NCBI GenBank assembly: GCA_013388745.1
Contig: JACAER010000035.1
Coordinates: 62,001-126,000, forward strand
Direction of reading: 5' to 3'
DNA: 64,000 bases
From: Chloroflexota bacterium
GTDB lineage: Bacteria > Chloroflexota > Anaerolineae > Aggregatilineales > Phototrophicaceae
This document shows, piece by piece, positions 8,439-15,763 of the stretch. Made by a program: the position numbers and the translations under genes. The first letter of the stretch is position 1; the number at the start of each line of letters is the position of its first letter. The notes under the pieces were generated by a model that was given only the letters and a program-made list of their open reading frames with translations, did no database searches and was not told the DNA's origin.

Positions 8439-10703
8439 ATGGCTATTACCAAGCAGGATGCCCTCGATTACCACCGCCGGGGTCGCCCCGGCAAGATCGA
8501 AGTCATTGCCACCAAGCCGCTGGCAACCCAGCGCGATCTTTCGCTGGCCTACACGCCCGGCGTCGCCGACGCCGTGCTGGAGATCGCCGAAAAACCGCTC
8601 GCGGCTTACGAACTCACCGCCAAATCCAATCTGGTCGCCGTTATCAGCAACGGCACGGCGATTCTTGGTCTGGGCGACAAAGGGCCGCTGGCCTCCAAGC
8701 CCGTAATGGAAGGCAAAGGCGTGCTCTTTAAGCGCTTTGCCGATGTCGATGTCTTCGATATCGAAATCAACGCCCGCAGCGCCCAGGAAGTGATCGCCTT
8801 CTGCCGCATGATTGCCCCCACTCTTGGCGGCATCAACCTCGAAGACATCAAAGCGCCCGAATGCTTCGAAATCGAAGAAACGCTCAAAAAAGAACTCGAT
8901 ATTCCGGTTTTCCACGATGACCAGCACGGCACGGCCATCATCTCCGGCGCAGCGCTGATCAACGCCTGCCGCCTGACGGGCAAAAAACTGGCCGATCTCA
9001 AGATCGTCATCAACGGCGCCGGCGCCAGCGCCATCGCCACCGGCGAATTTTACGTGCGGCTGGGCGTCAACCGCGACAATATCATCATGGTCGATTCCAA
9101 AGGCGTCATTTATCAGGGGCGCACCGACGGCATGAACGCCTACAAAGCGCGTTTCGCCGCCGAAACCGACGCGCGCACGCTCAAAGAAGCGCTGGTCGGC
9201 GCCGACGTGATGCTCGGTCTCTCGGTGGCCGGCTCGGTCACGCAGGACATGATTAAGGACATGGCGGCGGAGCCGCTGATCTTCGCGCTCGCCAACCCCA
9301 CGCCGGAAATCATGCCCGAACTGGTGTACGAAGTGCGCAAAGATGCCATCGTCGGCACGGGACGCAGCGATTATCCCAACCAGATCAACAACGTGCTTGG
9401 CTTCCCTTTTATTTTCCGCGGCGCGCTCGATGTCTACGCGCAGCAGATCAACGAAGAAATGAAGCTGGCCGCCTCGCAGGCGCTGGCCGACCTGACGCAC
9501 GAAGACGTGCCCGACAGCGTGTTGAGCGCTTACGGGTTGACCTCGCTCAAATTTGGCCGCGACTACCTGATCCCCAAGCCGCTGGATACGCGCGTGCTGC
9601 TGTGGGTGGCCCCCGCTGTCGCCAAAGCGGCGATGGACAGCGGCACGGCGCGGCGCATGATCGACATGGAAACCTACAGACAGGACTTGATCCGCCGGCA
9701 GGGCTTCGGCGCCCAGGTGCGCAACCAGATTCTCGATAAAGCGCGGCACGGCGAGCCGCAGCGTGTCGTGTTTGCCGAAGGCGAAGAATCCAAAGTGATC
9801 CGCGCGGCGGCCATCGCCCACGAAGAAGGCTTCGCCGCGCCCATTCTCTTGGGCCGTGTGGACAAGATTCAGGCCATGATTCAGGAATTGGGGCTGAAGC
9901 ATTTCGCGCCGCCCATTATCGACCCCTACGACGAAACCTACGCCGAAAAATACCGCGATGCGCTCTATGAACTGCGGCGGCGGCACGGCGTGACACAAAC
10001 GCGCGCCCGTTCGCTGCTGCGTGATCGCAATTACTTCGCGCCGCTGATGGTCAAACTGGGTGATGCCGATGCTTCGATCAGCGGCCTGACCTACGAATAC
10101 CCCAACGTAATCCGCCCGGCGCTGCAAATTCATCACACGCGCAAAGGTGCCACCCGCGCCAGCGGCGTGTATCTGGTGATCGTCAAAGGCCGCGAATACC
10201 TGTTCACCGATGCCACCGTCAATATCGACCCCAACGCCGAAACGCTCTCTGAGATCGCGATTCTCGCGGCGGATTTCGCGCGGCGGCTGGATATCGAACC
10301 GCGCGTGGCCATGCTCTCGTTCTCCAATTTCGGCGCGACGCCGCACCCGTTCTCGGACAAAGTGGCGCAGGCGGTGCAGTTGGTGCAGCGCAAACGTCCC
10401 GATATTGTCGTCGATGGCGAAATGCAGGCCGATGTGGCCGTCGTGCCGGAACTGATCGACGCGCGCTATCCTTTCAGCCGCGTGAAGGACGCCAATGTGC
10501 TGGTGTTCCCCGATCTCGGCTCGGCCAATGTCGCCTACAAGCTGCTGGCGCGGCTGGGCGGCGCCGAAACCATCGGCCCGATTCTGTTGGGCGTGGGCGC
10601 GGCGGTGCATGTGCTGCAAGCCGGTGATGATGTGGAAGACATCGTGGCGATGGCCGCTGTCGCCGCGATGGACGCGCAGGGGCGCAAGCAGGGGCAGTCG
10701 TAA
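8439..10703 (+). CDS. maeB: NADP-dependent malic enzyme, MaeB type with phosphotransacetylase-like C-terminal domain
   Basis: The 754-aa protein converts malate to pyruvate and CO2 with NADP reduction. The N-terminal malic domain shows YTPGVA (about 38-43), SNGTAILGLGD, and FHDDQHGTA with metal-ligand acids. The NAD(P) domain has GAGASAIA. From about residue 430 the sequence (PQRVVFAEGEESKVIRAA) is the phosphotransacetylase-like domain that in MaeB enzymes regulates activity but usually does not catalyse acetyl transfer. ATG 8439 follows AAGTAAGGA at a good distance; the frame is open to 8397. A strong terminator follows. With the GTP-PEP carboxykinase at 24233 it links C4 acids to PEP and pyruvate. 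Confidence 0.95.
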   Translation: MAITKQDALDYHRRGRPGKIEVIATKPLATQRDLSLAYTPGVADAVLEIAEKPLAAYELTAKSNLVAVISNGTAILGLGDKGPLASKPVMEGKGVLFKRFADVDVFDIEINARSAQEVIAFCRMIAPTLGGINLEDIKAPECFEIEETLKKELDIPVFHDDQHGTAIISGAALINACRLTGKKLADLKIVINGAGASAIATGEFYVRLGVNRDNIIMVDSKGVIYQGRTDGMNAYKARFAAETDARTLKEALVGADVMLGLSVAGSVTQDMIKDMAAEPLIFALANPTPEIMPELVYEVRKDAIVGTGRSDYPNQINNVLGFPFIFRGALDVYAQQINEEMKLAASQALADLTHEDVPDSVLSAYGLTSLKFGRDYLIPKPLDTRVLLWVAPAVAKAAMDSGTARRMIDMETYRQDLIRRQGFGAQVRNQILDKARHGEPQRVVFAEGEESKVIRAAAIAHEEGFAAPILLGRVDKIQAMIQELGLKHFAPPIIDPYDETYAEKYRDALYELRRRHGVTQTRARSLLRDRNYFAPLMVKLGDADASISGLTYEYPNVIRPALQIHHTRKGATRASGVYLVIVKGREYLFTDATVNIDPNAETLSEIAILAADFARRLDIEPRVAMLSFSNFGATPHPFSDKVAQAVQLVQRKRPDIVVDGEMQADVAVVPELIDARYPFSRVKDANVLVFPDLGSANVAYKLLARLGGAETIGPILLGVGAAVHVLQAGDDVEDIVAMAAVAAMDAQGRKQGQS

Positions 10704-10724
10704 CACACACGCAGCACACCCATA

Positions 10725-10754
10725 GAGGACGCCTTGCGGGGCGTCCTTTTTTTG
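10725..10754 (+). terminator. Intrinsic terminator after malic enzyme
   Basis: AGGACGCC (10726-10733) pairs with GGCGTCCT (10740-10747) and is followed by a run of seven T. Confidence 0.9.
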
Positions 10755-10795
10755 TTGGGGACTCACACGCTCAACACACAAGTCTTTTAGCGGCG

Positions 10796-11248
10796 TTAAT
10801 CGGCGTCTGCGTCGGGCGCTCGTTCCATCAGGTCGAGCAGCGCGCGGGCTTCGCGCAGAATGGCTTCTACCGCCGTTTTTTGCGCCGCGTTCAACGGCGG
10901 CAGGTCATCGTCCTGCGGCTCATCGGTCATAAGCAGCAGCAGATCGGCGGTACTGTAAGCGTTGGCGATGGGCAGGCGCATGTCGTAGAGCAGCGTATTG
11001 CGCGCATATTGGCGCTGCTGCGCGATCTGCGCGGGGGCGGCGCTGGCCAGCGCCGCCTGGTAATCGCGCAAACACTGCGCAATGATCGCCGCCCAGTGCT
11101 TGCAGCGTGCGCATGTGCTTTCCAACAGCCAGCGCTGCGTCTCCGACAGGTTCGCGTGCGGCGCGTCAAAGAGCGCCTGCGTGTGGGCGGCGATAGTGTC
11201 CAGCGCGGCGACAAAAGCGGACATCCATGTGCCAGTATCGAAGGGCAT
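10796..11248 (-). CDS. Small helical protein made of two degenerate DHp-like hairpins
   Basis: The 150-aa protein has no membrane segment. Residues about 70-145 align by eye with a histidine kinase dimerisation/phosphoacceptor hairpin: LLYDMRLPIANAYS corresponds to the H-box (xSHELRTPL), and PLNAAQKTAVEAILREAR to helix 2 (PLNxEQxExLxxIxxSAR). The phosphoacceptor His is Tyr. The first half (FVAALDTIAAHTQALF, then LSETQRWLLESTCAR) looks like a second copy of the same hairpin, also without the His at that place. No ATPase domain follows. It could titrate or bridge a kinase or response regulator; this is inference. It stands alone between malic enzyme and a propeller protein, 110 bases from the latter. 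Confidence 0.7.
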   Translation of the reverse strand: MPFDTGTWMSAFVAALDTIAAHTQALFDAPHANLSETQRWLLESTCARCKHWAAIIAQCLRDYQAALASAAPAQIAQQRQYARNTLLYDMRLPIANAYSTADLLLLMTDEPQDDDLPPLNAAQKTAVEAILREARALLDLMERAPDADAD

Positions 11249-11358
11249 GCGGCCTCCCTCTCAAAACCGATTGGCCGTGACCACATGAAAGCTATGATGG
11301 TGACACTCTGCTGCGGCAGTCGTCACGCCTTTTTCAGAATTTTTAACCGCGTCCCCCC

Positions 11359-12816
11359 TCACGGAATCCAGCGCGGACGGTTGGCGTTCACCGCGATCTG
11401 CGTCAGCAGCCCTCCCTGCGTGTCATACACCCACACCTCTGGCCGCCCGAAGGGGTTCGGGTTGCCGAACTCATCCAGCTCCGGGAAACGCTGGATCACC
11501 AGCCGGTCGCCCGTCGCATCCCACGAGAAGAAGCCGTTGGTATAGCGCGCATCCACTACCAGCGCCGTCACTTCGCCGTTCTGCGTGTCCAGCATGTACA
11601 CCTGCGCCCCACGTGTAAAACGCTCATCGAGATAACGCCGCCCGATCGCCAGCCGCCGCCCGTCGGAATTCCAGGCGGGCATGGTGTCGTCAATCGGCTC
11701 GTCCGGCGCGGTCAGCGCTTCAAAGGTGCTGCGGCCAAAATCGGCGATGCGCAGGTAGGCGCGCGTCTGATTGCCGTCCAGAATCATCTCCGGGAACACC
11801 AGGCGCAGGCCATCGGGCGAAAGGGTGCCGGTTGTCCCGTAGCGGCTGGGCACCGTAATCAGGCCGCCATCCGCAAAGCTATAGATCAGAATGCCGCCGG
11901 TGTTATTGTCGAATACGGCGATGCGCTGCCCATCGCCCGACCACTGTGGGCCATACCCCAGAAGCTGCGAATCGTCGAACAGCGGGCGTGTGACCGGTGG
12001 ATTCACGCTCAAATCCAGCAGCCAGATGCGCGTCGGGCTGACCCCCACGCTGCCCAGATCGTTGTTGAAGTCGATGCGTTCATAGGCCAGCCAGTTGCCG
12101 TCAGGTCGCCACACCGGATTGGTGCAGTGGCTGTCTTCGGCGGTGCAGTTGGTCACCTGGACGAGCGCGCCGGTATCCAGGTTCAGCACCTTGATTTCTG
12201 CCGACTGCGAAAGCGGGTCAAGCTCGGAAAAAGCGATGCGCCTGCCTTCGGGACTGACACTGAAATCGTAGATACCGCTGGGGCTGAACGTCACCTGCTG
12301 CGCCGCCTGTGGATGATCGAGGCTGGCGACCCAGACGTTCGGCAGCCCATCGGCAGGCGACAGATAGGCCACGCGCGGCATCCCCACCCGAAAGCTGAAG
12401 CGGTACTCCGCAAGCGTCTGCCGTTGGCCGTCGCTTTTGCTGCCGCGCGGCAGAATCACGGTGTATTCCGTGCCCGGTGTCATCGCGCGCGCCGGGGCAA
12501 AAATCAGCATACGCCCGTTCCAGCGGAATGCGCCCTCCAGCGCCGGCTCGATCAGCAGGCGCATTTCGACGCTGGCGCGGTTCATATCTTCGCTGAACTG
12601 GATGAAGATGTCGTCAGTGCTGTGGGCGCTGTTGAGCGGCCCGGCGGCCAGCACGCGCACGCCCACCCGATCACCCAGCGCCAGCGTTAGCGCCAGCGCC
12701 GCGCAGAGCAGCCCGATCACCGCCAGCACCGTCCAATCGAAGCGTGTCAGGCGGCGCGCCGGCGGTACCTTCCCGCTTTCCGGCACGCTGTCCATCTCGC
12801 GCAGCTTAGTCTCCAT
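11359..12816 (-). CDS. Membrane-anchored TolB/WD40-like beta-propeller protein with Ig-like domain
   Basis: The 485-aa protein has a cytoplasmic N-terminus of about 27 residues, one membrane helix (about 28-50), then an Ig-like SbsA/Big_5-type domain (FIQFSEDMNR, WNGRMLIFAPA, about 60-140). The remainder contains repeated propeller blades with SPEGRRIAFSE, RPDGNWLAYE, SGDGQRIAVFD, SPDGLRLVF and NSDGRRLAIG. It should be an extracytoplasmic scaffold or sensor; no catalytic residues are seen. It starts 9 bases after the stop of the DUF1980 protein and may share its transcript with the permease pair. Its stop is not followed by a clear terminator. Confidence 0.75.
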   Translation of the reverse strand: METKLREMDSVPESGKVPPARRLTRFDWTVLAVIGLLCAALALTLALGDRVGVRVLAAGPLNSAHSTDDIFIQFSEDMNRASVEMRLLIEPALEGAFRWNGRMLIFAPARAMTPGTEYTVILPRGSKSDGQRQTLAEYRFSFRVGMPRVAYLSPADGLPNVWVASLDHPQAAQQVTFSPSGIYDFSVSPEGRRIAFSELDPLSQSAEIKVLNLDTGALVQVTNCTAEDSHCTNPVWRPDGNWLAYERIDFNNDLGSVGVSPTRIWLLDLSVNPPVTRPLFDDSQLLGYGPQWSGDGQRIAVFDNNTGGILIYSFADGGLITVPSRYGTTGTLSPDGLRLVFPEMILDGNQTRAYLRIADFGRSTFEALTAPDEPIDDTMPAWNSDGRRLAIGRRYLDERFTRGAQVYMLDTQNGEVTALVVDARYTNGFFSWDATGDRLVIQRFPELDEFGNPNPFGRPEVWVYDTQGGLLTQIAVNANRPRWIP

Positions 12817-12825
12817 GCGGCCTCA

Positions 12826-13608
12826 CTAGGGGTACAAATACGGGTGCTTAGGCTGTTCAACGATTTCGACGGCGGTCGCTACCAGCAGCGGAATCTGCTG
12901 ACCGCGGAACGCGCCCAACGTGAACGTGCCGCTGACGCGCACCCACTGGCTGTCGTCCAATGCGACATTATCCGGCCAGACCACCGGCAGTCCGATCGCG
13001 TTGGCATCGGCCACACAGCAGGAAATGGTGAAACGCGCCACCATAAACGTGTCTTCGGCAAAATCTGGCTCGCGGTATACAAAACCGATGACATCAGCCG
13101 GCTGGTTGTTGAATTCGGCCAGATTGGTGCTTTTGTTAAAGGCGCGCAGCCAGTCCAGCACGTTCCATTGCAGCGGATCACTGCCCAGCGTAGACATGCT
13201 GCTGACCGCAACGACATTGGTGCTGATATTGCCATCGATGGCCGACGCGCCGAGCGGCTGCGAAGGAATCAGCGTGCCCAGCAGCAGCGGGATCGCTGTG
13301 ATGAACAGCACCGGCCAGGAAACATGGTCGTGGTTGTGATAATGGTCATGATCGTCATGCGCCTGTTCCGCGCGGCGGGCGCGCAGCAGATCGTAGGCGC
13401 TGACGGCCCCCAGCGCGCCGAAGATGGCGACAGCGATATAGGCCAGCCAGGAAAACCGGATATTGATGTAATTGGTCAGGTTGCCGCTGACAATGTTATA
13501 CAGAAAATACAGCGCCAGCCCCAGCAGCAGCCCGGTTTTTACCCACGCCTGTGCAGGCGCGCTGGGCGTGTGTTCATGCTCATGGTCGTGTGAATGTGCG
13601 GCTTGCAT
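12826..13608 (-). CDS. TIGR03943 / DUF1980 (YcgQ-like) putative permease subunit
   Basis: The 260-aa protein has a His-rich start (HSHDHEHEH), two membrane helices, a second His/Asp-rich loop (HDDHDHYHNHDH, about 85-96), a third helix, and a C-terminal extracytoplasmic domain. That domain holds RFTISCCVADANAIGLPV, the hallmark of the YcgQ family. It is paired with the permease encoded 31 bases upstream, as in other bacteria where YcgQ and YcgR-type genes are adjacent. Some such pairs are predicted to be metal-regulated; the His clusters fit metal binding but transport has not been shown here. GGAG precedes the ATG at 13608. Confidence 0.85.
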   Translation of the reverse strand: MQAAHSHDHEHEHTPSAPAQAWVKTGLLLGLALYFLYNIVSGNLTNYINIRFSWLAYIAVAIFGALGAVSAYDLLRARRAEQAHDDHDHYHNHDHVSWPVLFITAIPLLLGTLIPSQPLGASAIDGNISTNVVAVSSMSTLGSDPLQWNVLDWLRAFNKSTNLAEFNNQPADVIGFVYREPDFAEDTFMVARFTISCCVADANAIGLPVVWPDNVALDDSQWVRVSGTFTLGAFRGQQIPLLVATAVEIVEQPKHPYLYP

Positions 13609-13639
13609 GTTAAACTCCGAATAGCTGCCTACAGTAACG

Positions 13640-14680
13640 TTAGAAACTCAAATTCAGGTTCATCCAGATACCGGCGAACAGCGCCATCAGGAAGGGCAGC
13701 ACTACCAGATAGGCGACGGTGCGGCGGTTGAAGACACCGGCGAACATCAGCGTGCTCTTAATATCGACCATTGGCCCGAACGTCAGGAACGAAATCAGCG
13801 AGCCTGTGGTGAACGTGCCGACAAAGGCCAGCGCCAGGAAAGCATCGACTGTCGAACATACGCTGAGCAGGAAGGCCAGCATTTGCATCACCAGCACCGA
13901 AACCACTGGCCCGCGTCCCAGCGCCAGCAGCACTTCCTGCGAGACCAGCGTTTGCATGGCGGCGGCCAGCAGCGAGCCGATAATCAGGTAGCGCCCCATC
14001 TCGAAGAATTCATCACCCGCCGTTTTCAGCGCGAAGATCAGCCCCGGCAGCAGGGCGCGGCGCGGCGCGGGTGTGCTAGCGGCCTCTGCGCTGCCGCCCA
14101 TCACCGGCGCGAAATTCTGCGGGCGCAGCACATCCTGTGGGCGCGCGGCCAGCGCGAACACCAGCCCGATAGCAGTAGCGATCAGCGCCGTCAGCACAAA
14201 ACGCCCGACAAAAATGGCAGGCGAAATCGTGCCGAAAGCGATATAGGTGCTGACGAGCACAACGGGATTCATGACCGGCGCGGCCATCAGAAAGGCCACC
14301 CCGACCGACATGGGCAGCCCTTTGGTGAACAGGCGGCGTGCGACGGGCACCACACCGCATTCGCACACTGGAAAGGCGAAGCCCATGAACGTGCCGCCGA
14401 GTGTCGCCAGCACCGGGTTGCGCGGCAGCCAGCGCACGACATCAGCCTGCGTGACAAAGGCTTCGATCACGCCGGAAGCGAGCGTGCCCAACAGCAAAAA
14501 GGGCGCAGCTTCAATAAAAATGCCCAGAAAACGCGTGCTGAAAATGCTGAGGATAGTAACGGCGTCTTGCCCCGTGCCCAGCGCGGCCGCGAACACCAGC
14601 CCCGTAAAGGCCAGCCCCAACAGCGTCCACACCAGGCGCGCGCCGTAGCGTTTTACGTCCAGCGACGTAGTGGCTTGCAT
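13640..14680 (-). CDS. Permease, DUF318 / ArsP-YcgR family
   Basis: The 346-aa protein has about eight membrane helices. Conserved family stretches include [39 protein letters not shown] with its two cysteines (about 97-114), and a final [16 protein letters not shown]. The Cys pair is typical of DUF318 permeases, a group that includes organoarsenical exporter ArsP. Together with the YcgQ-like partner encoded downstream it probably forms one transporter, perhaps for a metal or metalloid. A perfect inverted repeat lies 32-52 bases before the start codon, so the operon is probably repressor-controlled. Confidence 0.85.
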   Translation of the reverse strand: MQATTSLDVKRYGARLVWTLLGLAFTGLVFAAALGTGQDAVTILSIFSTRFLGIFIEAAPFLLLGTLASGVIEAFVTQADVVRWLPRNPVLATLGGTFMGFAFPVCECGVVPVARRLFTKGLPMSVGVAFLMAAPVMNPVVLVSTYIAFGTISPAIFVGRFVLTALIATAIGLVFALAARPQDVLRPQNFAPVMGGSAEAASTPAPRRALLPGLIFALKTAGDEFFEMGRYLIIGSLLAAAMQTLVSQEVLLALGRGPVVSVLVMQMLAFLLSVCSTVDAFLALAFVGTFTTGSLISFLTFGPMVDIKSTLMFAGVFNRRTVAYLVVLPFLMALFAGIWMNLNLSF

Positions 14681-14711
14681 AGCGTCACCTATCAGCTAAA
14701 CGGACAGATAG

Positions 14712-14732
14712 GGGTACAGGCCTGCTGTACCC
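14712..14732. promoter_or_regulatory. Candidate operator of the permease operon
   Basis: GGGTACAG (14712-14719) and CTGTACCC (14725-14732) are perfect arms around a 5-base spacer. The core TACAG/CTGTA resembles repressor sites. There is no T-run on either side, so a terminator is unlikely. On the minus strand it lies between the -10 box at 14749-14754 and the start codon at 14680. Confidence 0.55.
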
Positions 14733-14748
14733 TTCCCTTACAGGTGCT

Positions 14749-14754
14749 ATCTTA
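14749..14754 (-). promoter_or_regulatory. Extended -10 box of the permease operon
   Basis: On the minus strand the sequence reads TGCTAAGAT, an extended -10 (TGn plus TAAGAT). Transcription would start near 14742, placing the inverted repeat at 14712-14732 just downstream, where a bound repressor would block elongation. Confidence 0.4.
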
Positions 14755-14800
14755 GCATCAGAACGCGCGGCAGGACAGGGCAGCGGTGGGTAATCGGTGT

Positions 14801-15286
14801 TTAGCCTGCTGGAATCTGCTGCTGTATCATGTGAATGATCTGCGCGATATGGTCAACATCGTGCAGCGCGACCTGCATGGCCTGCTCCATGACGGTGATG
14901 ACGCCGTGTTCCGGGTGAACGCCCGAACGCCACCAGGCTTCCGGCGGCAGCGCCTCCAGATAAGCGACATGCTGGCGGCGGATTTCGGCGAACTCTTGCA
15001 GCGCGGCGCGATAGCCAGAGTTGGCGTAGTCGTTGTCGATCACCATCTGATGCGAATCGTAGCGCGGCAGCAGCGGACGCTCTTTTTCGACCATCAAACG
15101 CACCCGCTCGAAGAACATTTTCTCGAAATCGCGCAGATGACACATGATTTGCAGCGTGTTCCAGCCATCCGGTCCATCGGTCACGATGCGCGCGGTTTCA
15201 TGGTTCACGTCGCGCAGCACATAATCCAGAATCACCGGGGTTTTCTTGAGCGAGCGGATAAAACGGATCGGGGTCATGAGGGTCAT
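14801..15286 (-). CDS. DinB family protein
   Basis: The 161-aa four-helix protein has the DinB-type metal-binding arrangement, with HLRDFE in the second helix and HDVDHIAQI near the C-terminus. Members of this superfamily include thiol-dependent transferases (BshB2/YfiT/mycothiol-type), but most are uncharacterised. ATG 15286 was chosen over the more upstream frame (open to 15328) because AGGAG lies 9 bases before it. The gene is monocistronic; its 3' end is close to the permease operon promoter. Confidence 0.8.
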   Translation of the reverse strand: MTLMTPIRFIRSLKKTPVILDYVLRDVNHETARIVTDGPDGWNTLQIMCHLRDFEKMFFERVRLMVEKERPLLPRYDSHQMVIDNDYANSGYRAALQEFAEIRRQHVAYLEALPPEAWWRSGVHPEHGVITVMEQAMQVALHDVDHIAQIIHMIQQQIPAG

Positions 15287-15468
15287 AAGCGGCACTCCTG
15301 AGCTATGACGGGCGGGTAATCGGCACACATCTGGGCGGCATAGGCGCGGCGCAGGCTAATCGAATCTGCATTTATTTAATTATCGCCGATTTTGTGATCT
15401 TCCATACCTAGAGGATTTGGTCATATTGTCCTAAATTGGTACAGGGCAGGGCGTGGGATAAAACACGC

Positions 15469-15474
15469 TATAAT
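15469..15474 (+). promoter_or_regulatory. Putative -10 box, long-leader promoter for the carboxypeptidase
   Basis: A perfect TATAAT within GCTATAATC is the only recognisable element in the first half of the 15287-15763 gap. It lies about 290 bases before the carboxypeptidase ATG, so the transcript would have a long leader that includes the stem-loop at 15697-15720. I see no RNA gene or convincing ORF in this gap. Confidence 0.4.
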
Positions 15475-15696
15475 CGGGGCAGCGGGATAGGTTGAGTGGG
15501 AATATTCGGCTATGCTAGCGCTATCTGAGCATAAAGTTGGTAATTCGTATCAACCACAAAGTGCTGCGCGCAAAGGCTCAAATCCGTGATAGCAATATGC
15601 TGGAATCAGCCGTTGCCCGGCCACAGATGAGCGTCTTTCAGCCTTTGAATTCATCATCGCCATTGCCGAAGGCCAACATGCTGTTCCGGCGATCGC

Positions 15697-15720
15697 CGCG
15701 TGGTTGGCGTCAACCACGCG
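15697..15720. other. Strong stem-loop in the carboxypeptidase leader
   Basis: CGCGTGGTTG (15697-15706) pairs perfectly with CAACCACGCG (15711-15720) around GCGT. It is followed by CCCTTTAG rather than a long T-run, so it could be a weak terminator, an attenuator or an RNA-stability element. The ribosome site CAGGAGAA lies about 34 bases downstream. Confidence 0.5.
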
Positions 15721-15763
15721 CCCTTTAGACCAGAATCCTAAAATTGATTTTTCAGGAGAAATT

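Noticed and set aside
8421-10781. 786-residue open frame on the minus strand opposite malic enzyme
   Set aside because: Composition is dominated by His, Arg, Gln and Val typical of antisense of GC-rich codons; the plus strand encodes a full MaeB.
11270-11350. Possible hairpin GTGAC ... GTCAC followed by CTTTTT between the 10796 and 11359 genes
   Set aside because: Short arms with a long imperfect loop and in the wrong orientation for both flanking minus-strand genes.
15560-15600. tRNA T-arm-like sequence AGGCTCAAATCCGTG
   Set aside because: No matching acceptor or anticodon arms around it; a tRNA cloverleaf cannot be drawn.
15537-15728. 63-residue plus-strand frame and overlapping minus-strand frame before the carboxypeptidase
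   Set aside because: No ribosome site or recognisable motif; a brief resemblance to a transposase fragment (FEFIIAIAEG) could not be supported.
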